The notes below the pieces were generated by a model. The model did not search any database and was not told the DNA's origin. It saw only the letters and a program-made list of their open reading frames with translations. Both the position numbers and the translations under genes were made by a program. From Arsukibacterium ikkense (GTDB taxonomy: Bacteria > Pseudomonadota > Gammaproteobacteria > Enterobacterales > Alteromonadaceae): a stretch of 64,000 nt of DNA. Each line of letters opens with the position of its first letter. Within the stretch, counting starts at the first letter, position 1. Shown here piece by piece: positions 18,903 to 27,310 of the stretch. The stretch lies in contig NZ_LAHO01000010.1 of the NCBI RefSeq assembly GCF_000987775.1, positions 113,874 to 177,873 of the forward strand, given 5' to 3'.

Positions 18903-19742
18903 CTAAAAAGGTTTGGGGTAGGTTGGCAACGCTTGCTTTTGGCGGGCAAACTGTTCCAGTTGGCTGATTAGCGCTTCCGGAAATACCGATTGGTAAAGCT
19001 GGCGCATGCTGCCATCGAGATAACTCTGCTCCAGCGCTGCTTGCCAGCGGGCGATATACTCATCGCTATGCTCTGGCGAAAATGCCAGGTACAACCGCAC
19101 TTCATCAACGGTGGCCAGTTTAATCAGTTCTGTGCCTTGCGCAGCCAGCTGCTGGCTTAGCACCTGATTAAAATACTCGTTCCAGATAATAAGATCAGCC
19201 CGTTGCTGCAAAAACATATCCCGGCACTGACTTTTCTGCACAGTAAGCGTCAGGCGCGATGTGTTGCCAAAGCCATATTGCTGCCAATGCTGCAAATAGG
19301 CGGAGTCTCTGGCTTCACAAGCACTGTAACGATAACCCAACCTGGCGAGCGGTATCGCCGGGTTAATAGTATTTTTCCGGCCATATAACGCCAGCGGGTA
19401 AATTTTCAGTGGCCCCACCCATTTAAACCTGGCTTGCCGGTCGCTCGTCATGGCGGTTTCAAACAAGGCAGTATTCGCCTCATTTGTCGCAGTATACAAT
19501 GCCCGGGCCCAGGGCATTATTTCAACATCTATTGGTTGGCCTAATCGCTCTGCCAGTAACCGGATAAGCTCAGTCGTTGGCCCGGCGGGCTTACCAGCCC
19601 TATCCCGGTAGCTGATATTACTTACGTATTCAGTTAGTACCGATAACGCAGCGGGCTTAGCTGCCTCCTGCTCGCCAGCACCAGCACCAGCAAGGCTAAT
19701 ACTCCATAAACAAACACTCAGCAGGCCGAGTCGAGGCTTCAT
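18903..19742 (-). CDS. Periplasmic substrate-binding protein (SBP_bac_3 type)
   Basis: About 279 residues with an N-terminal signal peptide (MKPRLGLLSVCLWSISLAGA). The mature part follows the family-3 solute-binding pattern: VLTEYVSNISYRD, GPTTELIRLLAERLG, WARALYTATNEANTALF and WVGPLKIYPLALYG. No permease or ATPase gene is adjacent, so it belongs to the orphan group common in Alteromonadales, whose role is unclear. The frame extends to 19763 (seven more residues); the ATG at 19742 is chosen because it puts the signal peptide at the terminus. Ligand unknown. Confidence 0.82.
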   Translation of the reverse strand: MKPRLGLLSVCLWSISLAGAGAGEQEAAKPAALSVLTEYVSNISYRDRAGKPAGPTTELIRLLAERLGQPIDVEIMPWARALYTATNEANTALFETAMTSDRQARFKWVGPLKIYPLALYGRKNTINPAIPLARLGYRYSACEARDSAYLQHWQQYGFGNTSRLTLTVQKSQCRDMFLQQRADLIIWNEYFNQVLSQQLAAQGTELIKLATVDEVRLYLAFSPEHSDEYIARWQAALEQSYLDGSMRQLYQSVFPEALISQLEQFARQKQALPTYPKPF

Positions 19743-19944
19743 CTGAACACCATTTTGCTGCATTGCTTTAAGATATCAGTATTATCGTGTTTACTAATAA
19801 ACACCAGCATTTGGCCAAAAGCCGCAATGATCCTCAGTCACCGATATCATTAAAGCGGGGCCAATTAAAACTTTAACAAATAATAAGTTTACAAAAAATT
19901 GCTATTTGTTATATTTTAGCAACGTAGTTTTGGCCGGAGCAAAA

Positions 19945-20499
19945 ATGGCTATCGTAAAATTCTGGCGCAAACCTTTGCCAGTGCTGGCAATAGCTTTGGG
20001 CTTGACAGCGTCGATGATATTCTCACAACAGGTTATGGCAGATATGTTTAGTTGGCTAAAGAAATATGATGTGCATTTATCACCGGCCATACATGGCATG
20101 GTTACCCAGGATGGTAAGCCTGTTGCCGGCGCTGAGGTATGGCGTGAATTAACGTACGATACCGACTTTATCGACAAAGCGCTGACCGGTGCCGACGGCA
20201 GCTTTGCCTTCCCACCGAAACAAATTCGCTCCCGCAAGCCAGGTGGTTTGGCTGAAATGCGTACCCGGCAAGTGGTGAGCGTACGTTATAACGATAAGCA
20301 GTACCTGTTGTGGTATCTGACCACTTCCAGTATTCAGCCGCAGCAGGCCATCGTGCAAAAGCTTTCAGCATTACATTGCGATTTGAACAATGAAGAGTTG
20401 GAACAAGTATTTCCCAATATAGAAAAACCTGATTTCCCTCACAGCACATTTAGTATTTGTCGCTGGAACGACGAACCACTTACTCAACGCTCTGAATAA
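19945..20499 (+). CDS. Signal-bearing protein with carboxypeptidase-regulatory-like domain, partner of lipase
   Basis: 184 residues. A basic N-terminus and a hydrophobic helix (about 10-30, ending QQVMADMF) look like a signal peptide or anchor, so the rest is periplasmic. Residues 40-90 match a carboxypeptidase-regulatory-like beta sandwich: IHGMVTQDGKPVAGAEVWR followed by TGADGSFAFP. It resembles the family I remember as DUF6795; this was not checked. ATG 19945 has GGAG about 6 bp upstream; the open frame from 19906 would need TTG. Its stop is 11 bp before the lipase start, so the two form an operon. Confidence 0.68.
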   Translation: MAIVKFWRKPLPVLAIALGLTASMIFSQQVMADMFSWLKKYDVHLSPAIHGMVTQDGKPVAGAEVWRELTYDTDFIDKALTGADGSFAFPPKQIRSRKPGGLAEMRTRQVVSVRYNDKQYLLWYLTTSSIQPQQAIVQKLSALHCDLNNEELEQVFPNIEKPDFPHSTFSICRWNDEPLTQRSE

Positions 20500-20510
20500 G
20501 GAGATGATTT

Positions 20511-21683
20511 GTGTCTGCATTAACCCCTCGTGTGGCTGCTGAACTGGCAGATATTGTATATCAGATTGAACGCCCTTCTGCTTCCGGCATATATCGCCTG
20601 AATATGGCTAACTATGAAGTGCGCAATTGCTTTAATTTCGATTTATCAGAAGGCCCGGTGCGTGGCGTTTCCGGCGGTAGTTTATTCAGTTTATTTAATA
20701 AAACCACCGGTTTTGCCTTGGTTGGCAAAGGAATTAATCAATTCGCGAATGACTATGTTGTCACCATTCGTGGCACCCATATTAACCGCGACTGGCTTAC
20801 CAACGGCAATATTGGCCTGACGGGCGGCGATAACAACACTATGGTGCATGCTGGCTTTAACAAAGCCTTTAACTCGATGAAAAAGGCGTTGGAAAAAATC
20901 TTAGCACCGCTGCTGTCAGGTAATGCCAGCGCAACGGTACACTGCGTTGGCCATAGTTTAGGTGGCGCCTTAGCCTCATTAACCGCAGACTGGTTAAAGA
21001 ACAATTATAAGTGCAATGTCAATTTATATACCTTTGGTGCCCCACGGGTGGGTATGCATGCCTTTTCGAAAAAGCATACCGGTACTCTGAACGCCATATA
21101 TCGCTGCACCCATGGCGCCGATCCGGTGCCGATGATCCCGCTGTGGCCTTTTGTGCACGCCCCCTATGCTGGCACCGAGTATCGGCTTGATAGCGGTTCT
21201 GGCATCAGTGTTGAAGCCCATGGCATGGCGGAAAACAAAGCCCCTGGTTATCTGAATACCGCCAACAGCCGCAGCTGGCAAGCGCTGAATCAGCGCTCTT
21301 CGCTGAACTTAGAACAAGTAAGACTGAAATATGAAAATCGTAATCAGGCGTCATTCTCTACCTATTGGGCAGATAAAATCAGTGGCGCACTGATCACTCT
21401 GCTAAAAGATGCCGGTTACTATACCGCGGTGATGGCGCAGGCAGCCATTGGCACCGGCTTAACATTTTACGATTTACTGGCCCGCTCGCTGGAAAGTATT
21501 GCCAAAGCATCAACCCATTTTGCCGAGCAAGCCAGAGGCTTGCTTGGCCATATGCTGGTGTTTGCCCGCCAGGCCGTTACCACCGTAACAGAATTATCAT
21601 TCCGGTTTATTCGCTGGGTATTTGATAAAACCCTGGTAGCACTTTATCGCAGCGCCCGGGATGCCATAAGCAGTGTAGCGTAA
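20511..21683 (+). CDS. Class 3 lipase family protein
   Basis: 390-residue alpha/beta hydrolase of the fungal lipase-like (class 3) family. The nucleophile elbow GHSLGGALASL has Ser149. The likely acid is Asp204 (THGADPVPMIP), and a candidate His is His237. An upstream oxyanion-hole strand reads VVTIRGTHINRDW. No signal peptide is visible. The C-terminal 120 residues are helical and amphipathic to hydrophobic, which could bind membranes. The start is GTG 20511, behind a perfect AAGGAG. It is translated just after a secreted/anchored protein, an arrangement also seen with antibacterial lipase effectors and their protectors; that role is inference. A terminator follows. Confidence 0.82.
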   Translation: MSALTPRVAAELADIVYQIERPSASGIYRLNMANYEVRNCFNFDLSEGPVRGVSGGSLFSLFNKTTGFALVGKGINQFANDYVVTIRGTHINRDWLTNGNIGLTGGDNNTMVHAGFNKAFNSMKKALEKILAPLLSGNASATVHCVGHSLGGALASLTADWLKNNYKCNVNLYTFGAPRVGMHAFSKKHTGTLNAIYRCTHGADPVPMIPLWPFVHAPYAGTEYRLDSGSGISVEAHGMAENKAPGYLNTANSRSWQALNQRSSLNLEQVRLKYENRNQASFSTYWADKISGALITLLKDAGYYTAVMAQAAIGTGLTFYDLLARSLESIAKASTHFAEQARGLLGHMLVFARQAVTTVTELSFRFIRWVFDKTLVALYRSARDAISSVA

Positions 21684-21691
21684 ATTCCTGG

Positions 21692-21724
21692 CCTAAGTAG
21701 CTGTTAAGCGGCTGCTTGGGTTTT
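21692..21724 (+). terminator. Intrinsic terminator after the lipase gene
   Basis: CCTAAGTAGC (21692-21701) pairs along its full length, with two G-T wobbles, with GCTGCTTGGG (21711-21720). A TTTT run follows directly. It closes the two-gene lipase operon. Confidence 0.65.
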
Positions 21725-21743
21725 GCTCAGCTGTGGCCCGGCA

Positions 21744-22124
21744 CTACTTGTCTGACAGCTCAGAGCTTGGATGTTGCCAAGGCCATTTACCGGTAAGCTC
21801 GACTTCCAGCGTAAAACTTAAGAAAGTGCGGATTAACACTATCAGCGCTAATACCCCAACATTCGTTAATGTCAGCTCGACCGCGACGGTATTAATAATA
21901 TCGGCAGCAATTAAAAACTCCAGCCCCAGTAAAATTCCGCGGCCCAGCCGCTGGCGTATTTCCTGGTAAATAGCGCGCGGTGAGTCGCGTTTTAGCAGCC
22001 GAATTGCACCATGTAGTAATGAGTATATTGCAACAACAGTAATGATGCTGATCCCCAGGATCTCCAGTGCCAGCGCACACCATTCAGGCCAGGAACCCAG
22101 CAAGTTAGCCACACCGTTTGTCAA
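21744..22124 (-). CDS. DUF1622 family membrane protein
   Basis: 126 residues, with three hydrophobic helices (ALEILGISIITVVAIYSLL; GILLGLEFLIAADIINTV; VGVLALIVLIRTFLSFTLE). The conserved DUF1622 block REIRQRLGRGILLGLEFLIAADII-type pattern is visible around residues 55-85 (IRQRLGRGILLGLEFL). Function unknown; inner-membrane protein. Monocistronic and convergent with the lipase operon. Confidence 0.85.
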   Translation of the reverse strand: MTNGVANLLGSWPEWCALALEILGISIITVVAIYSLLHGAIRLLKRDSPRAIYQEIRQRLGRGILLGLEFLIAADIINTVAVELTLTNVGVLALIVLIRTFLSFTLEVELTGKWPWQHPSSELSDK

Positions 22125-22240
22125 AATACCTCCGTTAGCATTACAGCCTTGATCTGAACTGCCTTAAGCATAGCCTACCGCTCAGCACAGTTATAACTGT
22201 AGCGGTTCAGGCACGGTATTTATCTTAAACAAACAGAATA

Positions 22241-22717
22241 TTAACCCAGCAATAATTCCGGGCCAATCGGCAGAAAACGGCTGGCGGCATTGACCAGCGC
22301 CTGCGCCGTCAGGCTGGGTACGCCGTATACTTCAACCTCAGTCTGATATTTGCTAATTAAACGCTCAGCCAGCAGGGCAAAATCGCCATCGCCAGAGGCC
22401 AGCACCAAAACATCGCTATGCTGGCCGTATTCAATCGCATCCAGGGTAATACCCACATCCCAGTCGCCTTTGGCCGAGCCATCGGCGCGTTGAATAAAGG
22501 GTTTTAGCTTTACCTCAAAGCCAATGGCCCGCAGAATATTCTGAAACTGACGCTGCTTTTCATCACCGCGGTCAATGGCATAAGCAATGGCTTTATCCAC
22601 TGTGCGCCCGGCGGTTACCTCAGCCCAGAATTTATTGTAATCAAAGCTTTTGCCATAGGCCTGGCGGCTGGTGTAGTAGATGTTCTGTACATCAACCAAA
22701 ATGGTTACGCTGCTCAT
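22241..22717 (-). CDS. NYN domain (LabA/DUF88-like) protein
   Basis: 158-residue PIN-fold NYN domain protein, a predicted metal-dependent RNase. Acidic active-site motifs are VTILVDVQNIYY near the N-terminus, GDWDVGITLDAIEY mid-protein and LASGDGDFALLAERL, with the terminal VYGVPSLTAQALVNAA segment. The open frame runs to 22816, but ATG 22717 is preceded by AAGGAG and gives the conserved start just before strand 1. The secreted-protein gene ends 34 bp upstream on the same strand, so they may share a transcript. Its target is not known. Confidence 0.88.
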   Translation of the reverse strand: MSSVTILVDVQNIYYTSRQAYGKSFDYNKFWAEVTAGRTVDKAIAYAIDRGDEKQRQFQNILRAIGFEVKLKPFIQRADGSAKGDWDVGITLDAIEYGQHSDVLVLASGDGDFALLAERLISKYQTEVEVYGVPSLTAQALVNAASRFLPIGPELLLG

Positions 22718-22751
22718 CCGGCTCCTTAACTCTGATACGATAGAAAATAGC

Positions 22752-23321
22752 TTATTCGGGTGTGGCCAGCAGTTCGGCCGGGTTTGGCATAATACTACCT
22801 GGTAATTTGCCTGCAAGGTTAATTAAGCGCTGCTGATGTTGGCGCAGGGCCGCATTATCAGCGTCAGTTAAACAAGACTGCACCACCTGAGTCATATTAT
22901 CAGTTTGCGCCAACAGTTGCTGCGCTTGCTGGCGCTGGGTTTGCGGTAAAAAGGGTAAGGTTTGGCGGGTAATCGCCAGCGCCGGCTGCAGGGTTTGCAG
23001 CAAGGGCCAGCTGCCTTTGGCCGTAAGCTCAACAAATAATGGTGGCGTTAACTGATGCTCAGCCAGTATTTTATCTACCTCGGCCAGGTAGCTTTTACCC
23101 TGCTGTTGGGCCCGCACCTCGTTGGCATGGCGCGGCCAGTCGCAGTGGCGCTGCAACCTGACGTTATGCAAAGCGCTGACATCATCCTGCTTAATTTTCG
23201 CCAGTTTGGGTAAGGCCGCTTCCAGCCGGCTAAGATTTTGCTCGGTTAGCACGGTATCCGCCTGCAGCAAAGCGGGTAGCAGCGCGAATACTCCCACCGT
23301 AAATAGTATTGACTTTATCAT
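22752..23321 (-). CDS. Hypothetical secreted helical protein
   Basis: 189 residues, family not recognised. A signal peptide is clear (MIKSILFTVGVFALLPALLQA, cleavage near residue 21). The mature protein is helical, Gln/Leu-rich, with two Cys (HCDWP and QSCLTD) that could form a disulphide. It is probably periplasmic. Located immediately upstream of the NYN gene. Confidence 0.6.
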   Translation of the reverse strand: MIKSILFTVGVFALLPALLQADTVLTEQNLSRLEAALPKLAKIKQDDVSALHNVRLQRHCDWPRHANEVRAQQQGKSYLAEVDKILAEHQLTPPLFVELTAKGSWPLLQTLQPALAITRQTLPFLPQTQRQQAQQLLAQTDNMTQVVQSCLTDADNAALRQHQQRLINLAGKLPGSIMPNPAELLATPE

Positions 23322-23458
23322 TATCGACCTCTGTGGTTGCTGCTAAGTAAAGCACTTTTGCTTATTGCAACAAGTGGTATGGCGTTATTGCTGTAATACA
23401 GCATGCTATCAGAACCGATCCTGGCTGAACCCTGGCTGATAGTAACCGGTTACGTTGC

Positions 23459-24019
23459 TTATGCCGTAATAATGGTTATCACCCCCAGTAAAATAAACAC
23501 TGAGCATGCGATACGCCGTGCCCAGTCCAGCGACACTTTTTGCAGCAGCCAGCTGCCGGCATACACTACCGGCACGTTAGCTGCCAGCATCCCCAGAGTG
23601 GTACCCCAGATCACCATCCATACCGACTCTTCAAAGGCAGCCGCCAGAATCACCGTGGCGATCTGGGTTTTATCGCCAATTTCGGCCAGAAAAAACAAAA
23701 TACAACTGGCCGTAAAGGCACCGTATTTCAGTACGCCGGTTTCATTACTGTCATCTTTATCGGGGATAAGCAGCCAGAGGCCAACCACAATAAAGGAGCC
23801 CCCCAGCAGCCAGGGGCCAATTGCCGGCGCGATAAATTGCGCCAGCCAGACGCCCAGCCAGGCCGACGCTGCGTGGTTTAACAGAGTTGCCAGCAGAATG
23901 CCGGCAATAATCGCCGTTTTATTACGAAAACGTGCGGCTAAAAATAAGGATAATAATTGAGTTTTATCGCCAATTTCGGCGATAGCGACTGCAGTAAAAG
24001 AGGAAAGTAAGGCGTCCAT
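23459..24019 (-). CDS. mneA: TMEM165/GDT1 (UPF0016) family Mn2+ exporter
   Basis: 186-residue inner-membrane cation exporter. Two inverted halves each carry the family signature: AEIGDKTQLLSLFLAARF near residue 14 and AEIGDKTQIATVILAAAF near residue 120. Six or seven hydrophobic helices are visible. Two-repeat bacterial homologues such as Vibrio cholerae MneA export manganese, and a manganese riboswitch sits directly upstream here, which supports that role. The frame opens at 24043, but that ATG lies in the riboswitch expression hairpin; ATG 24019, behind GAGAG, gives the conserved MDALLSSF start. Confidence 0.92.
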   Translation of the reverse strand: MDALLSSFTAVAIAEIGDKTQLLSLFLAARFRNKTAIIAGILLATLLNHAASAWLGVWLAQFIAPAIGPWLLGGSFIVVGLWLLIPDKDDSNETGVLKYGAFTASCILFFLAEIGDKTQIATVILAAAFEESVWMVIWGTTLGMLAANVPVVYAGSWLLQKVSLDWARRIACSVFILLGVITIITA

Positions 24020-24046
24020 TACAACTCTCAGCGGGAATAACATAAG

Positions 24047-24180
24047 ACATAACCACAGCTCCCGCTTTGGGCTCTGATTATGTCTTAAGTCTCATCGTTT
24101 AAGATAGGGCCATGTGCAGGTGGCACAAGTATGTTGACCAAATCACCCGCTGTAACAGCGAGGCCGATTACTCCCTTAAG
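24047..24180 (-). ncRNA. yybP-ykoY manganese riboswitch with expression-platform hairpin
   Basis: Leader RNA of the Mn exporter gene. Reading the minus strand, P1 forms between GTCCTTAAG (5' side, from 24183) and CTTAAGAC (24089-24082), with one bulged C. Inside are the class hallmarks: GGGAGTAA right after P1, a hairpin CGCTG-TTA-CAGCG, the conserved GTCAACATACT, and ACGATGAGAC before the closing strand. The 3' strand of P1 continues as AAGACATAA, which can instead pair with TTATGTCTT (24055-24047), a perfect 9-bp alternative helix near the gene start. Mn binding would stabilise P1 and release the downstream segment, turning on export. Identification rests on remembered consensus. Confidence 0.8.
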
Positions 24181-24226
24181 GACGGCGGGCATTGTATGAG
24201 GTTTGCCCGCCGGCTGCAATACCAAA

Positions 24227-27200
24227 TTACGCCTGGGGTGGCTGGCCGGGTTTAGCGGCCAGCAACACTTTGTCGCTAAGCACCCGGCTGCGGCTAACCA
24301 GACGGCCGCAGGCACCGCGTAATTTCAGTAAACCGTAATAGGTTAAGGGTACCAGCAACAAACTGGTCAGGGTGGAAAATAACAGGCCACCTATAATGGC
24401 AATGGCCATTGGCGCATAGCTCGGGCCATTGCCACCAATCTGGGTGCCGCCCATGGCCAGCGGCAATAAGCCCAGCACTGTAGTCGATACGGTCATTAAA
24501 ATCGGCTTTAAGCGCGCTTCACAGGCATGAATAATAGTGGTTTTTAAATCCTGCAGGGGCAGCAATACCCGGTCCTGATTAATCCGGTCGACCAGCACAA
24601 TGCCATTGTTGACCACTATACCCATCAGTACCAGCATGCCAATCATGCCCATCACGCCCATACCGGTGCCGGTTAGCAGGAAGGTCCAGAACACCCCGAC
24701 CAGCGAAAACAGCAGCGAGCCAATCACTGCGGTAGGTAACAGCAAAGACTCAAACAAGGCCGCCATTACGATATAAATCATCGCCACCGCCAGCAGCATG
24801 TTGACTATCATAACCTGTTGTTCTTCGTCCTGGCGCTGAAAGCTACCACGAAACGACCAGCGATACCCTTCAGGCAGTGCCACACTCTTCATCAGCTGCT
24901 CAATATCAGCACGTGCTTTATCCATGCCAATGTCTTTTGCCGGGTTCATCCGGATAGCAATACCGGTGGCACGGTCAAAGCGGCGAATTGATGTCAGGCG
25001 GGGCACCACCTTCAGCTGCGCCAGTTGCGCCAGGGTAATCGCAACGCCATCAGCCTCGGTTACCGGCAGTTGTTCTAACTCGGCCAGCGACTGGCTGATT
25101 TTTTCATCATAGATTAAACGCAATAATAACTCACCCTGCTCGGGGCTGCGGAAGGTACGTAAGTTGACACCACGCAGCGCCAGCGCCACACGTTGCGCAA
25201 CCTGCTCTGCACTGATGCCGTAGCGCTCCAGTTGCTGATGGTTCAGTAAAATTTGCACTTCCTGCTGGCCGCGGGCCAGGTCGGAAGTCACATCTTCCAG
25301 GCTTGGCAGTGCCTGCAACATCGGTTGCAGCATTTCCGACAGTTCCATCAGCACTTCGGTCGAGTTGCCCAGTAAATGCAACTGCATGCCACCACCACTG
25401 CCCCAGCCAAAGGCAGGCCTTGCCCGCACTAAGGCCGGCCAGTCACTGCGAATTTTGTCTTTCAGCTGTTCCAGCGCTAACGGTTGGTCATCGCGCAGCA
25501 AAATAGTCGACATGGCATAGCCGGGGGTGTAATAACTGTACACTGAGTCGATATACAGCTCGTCCTGCCGGCTGTACAGGTAAGCCTCCATCTTGCTTAC
25601 TTCAGCGCGCACTTCTTCCAGGCTGTAATTACCCTGAATATGGTAATTGACAAACAGCCGGGCGTTATCACCATTGTCTTCATTGGCCGATCCCATCAAG
25701 CCCATGGGCACGAAGATACTAACCAGTACCAACAAGGCCCCCAGCGCTGATAGTTTTGGCCAGTTCATTATCGCTTGCAGACAACGTTTATACAGGCGAT
25801 CAAGCTTACTGCCTTTACTATGGGTAACAGGTGCGACCTTTAATTTAGTACTTAACAGCGGAATTAAACTTAACGCCATCAGCAACGAAATGGCCAGACA
25901 TAAGCAGATGGCAATGGCCACATGCTCTAAAAAGATGGTCAGTTGCATCTTCTGGCCAATAATATTGGGTAAGAATACAATGGCGGTAGTCGCGGTACCG
26001 GCCAGCACCGCTAAACTAACCCGCCGCACGCCGCGCTCAGTAGCGGCTTTAACATCACCACCGGCTGCCCGCTCCCGAAAGATACTTTCGGTGACCACCA
26101 CGGCGTTATCTACCAGCATACCAATGGCCAGCATTAAGCCCATCATGCTTAAAATATTCAGGCTATAGCCCATAAAGTACATGGCACCCAGGGCAATAAT
26201 AATAGCGCTGGGTACCGACAGCACCACAACCAGGGTAGTGGTAAGATGGCGCAAAAATAAATACAGCACGATAAAAGACAACAGCGCACCAATAGCGCCA
26301 GCTGCCAGTAAGTCTTTCAGCGACTTGGTCACGCCATCGGCCACATCGTCCATCACATACAGGCTAATACCATTAAACGCCGGGTTAGTGTCCGCCGCAG
26401 CCACTACCGCCATTGCCGCTTTTGCCACATCAACCAGGTTAGCGCCTGATTCTTTAAACACATTCATGCCCACGGCGTACGTCTGGTCTAAATGGCGGCC
26501 GTCAGTGCGTTTAGGTAACTCCAGCCCAATACTCGCCACATCACGCAGCATTAAACCCGGCCGTACCGGCAAGCGCTCAATTTCCGCCAGCTGACGATAC
26601 TCACCCAGCGGCTTAACTAAAATACTTTGCTCACTGTTGCGCAGCTCACCGGCTGTCAGGGCAAAATTACTGCCTCTAAGCTGCGCCAGTAGGGCATTGG
26701 CGTCGACATTTAACGCCTTTAACTTGTCAGGATCGAGCCGGATAATCACCTGGCGTTTTTCCACGCCGTACAGCTCCACTTTAGACACACCCTGCACCCG
26801 CTCCAGCGGCCGCTTGATTTGTTGCTCCAGTAAATCGTACGCCATGGCCAGGTCACGCTCCGATGATATCCGCAGCTGAAATATTGGCATATCATCGGTA
26901 TTAAACTGAAATACCAGTACCCGCTCAACATCGGCCGGCAGCAGGTGACGCACCGTGTCTATCCGTTCGCGCACTTCCAGGCTTTTACTGCTGATATTTT
27001 CGCTCCAGTTAAATTCCAGCGACACTTCACCGCTGTTTTCATTGGAGAAACTGCGCATTTGTTTAATGCCGCTAACGGTAGCCAACGCTTCTTCCAGCGG
27101 CCGGGTGATCAGCCGCTCTACCTCAGCCGGGCTGGCATTGTTATAAGGCACATTGACGTACAGCTGTGGAATATCAATACCGGGGAACATTTCCAGCGGC

Positions 27201-27310
27201 AATAGGCGGCTGGCCAGGCCACCGAATAACAGCAGTGAAATAAATAACATGGTAACAGTAACCGGCCGGCTTAGTGCCAGACGGGTAATGGCTAAGGGCT
27301 GCTCAGTCAT
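24227..27310 (-). CDS. RND efflux permease, second of a tandem pair
   Basis: 1027-residue inner-membrane RND (HAE-1/AcrB-like) proton-driven exporter subunit. TM1 follows the short cytoplasmic start (LALSRPVTVTMLFISLLLFG). The porter-domain motif SPAEVERLITRPLEEALA, TM4 motif AIGMLVDNAVVVTE (Asp-Asn rather than Asp-Asp) and the TM10-12 block VLMGIVVNNGIVLVDRINQ are present. Its ATG overlaps the stop of the preceding permease by 4 bp, so the pair is translationally coupled and may form a heterotrimer, as MdtBC does. No outer-membrane channel gene lies nearby. Substrate not predictable. Confidence 0.92.
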   Translation of the reverse strand: MTEQPLAITRLALSRPVTVTMLFISLLLFGGLASRLLPLEMFPGIDIPQLYVNVPYNNASPAEVERLITRPLEEALATVSGIKQMRSFSNENSGEVSLEFNWSENISSKSLEVRERIDTVRHLLPADVERVLVFQFNTDDMPIFQLRISSERDLAMAYDLLEQQIKRPLERVQGVSKVELYGVEKRQVIIRLDPDKLKALNVDANALLAQLRGSNFALTAGELRNSEQSILVKPLGEYRQLAEIERLPVRPGLMLRDVASIGLELPKRTDGRHLDQTYAVGMNVFKESGANLVDVAKAAMAVVAAADTNPAFNGISLYVMDDVADGVTKSLKDLLAAGAIGALLSFIVLYLFLRHLTTTLVVVLSVPSAIIIALGAMYFMGYSLNILSMMGLMLAIGMLVDNAVVVTESIFRERAAGGDVKAATERGVRRVSLAVLAGTATTAIVFLPNIIGQKMQLTIFLEHVAIAICLCLAISLLMALSLIPLLSTKLKVAPVTHSKGSKLDRLYKRCLQAIMNWPKLSALGALLVLVSIFVPMGLMGSANEDNGDNARLFVNYHIQGNYSLEEVRAEVSKMEAYLYSRQDELYIDSVYSYYTPGYAMSTILLRDDQPLALEQLKDKIRSDWPALVRARPAFGWGSGGGMQLHLLGNSTEVLMELSEMLQPMLQALPSLEDVTSDLARGQQEVQILLNHQQLERYGISAEQVAQRVALALRGVNLRTFRSPEQGELLLRLIYDEKISQSLAELEQLPVTEADGVAITLAQLAQLKVVPRLTSIRRFDRATGIAIRMNPAKDIGMDKARADIEQLMKSVALPEGYRWSFRGSFQRQDEEQQVMIVNMLLAVAMIYIVMAALFESLLLPTAVIGSLLFSLVGVFWTFLLTGTGMGVMGMIGMLVLMGIVVNNGIVLVDRINQDRVLLPLQDLKTTIIHACEARLKPILMTVSTTVLGLLPLAMGGTQIGGNGPSYAPMAIAIIGGLLFSTLTSLLLVPLTYYGLLKLRGACGRLVSRSRVLSDKVLLAAKPGQPPQA

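Noticed and set aside
24085..24315. Minus-strand 76-codon frame covering the riboswitch
   Set aside because: It runs from the end of the permease gene through the structured leader; the conserved RNA motifs explain the sequence better.
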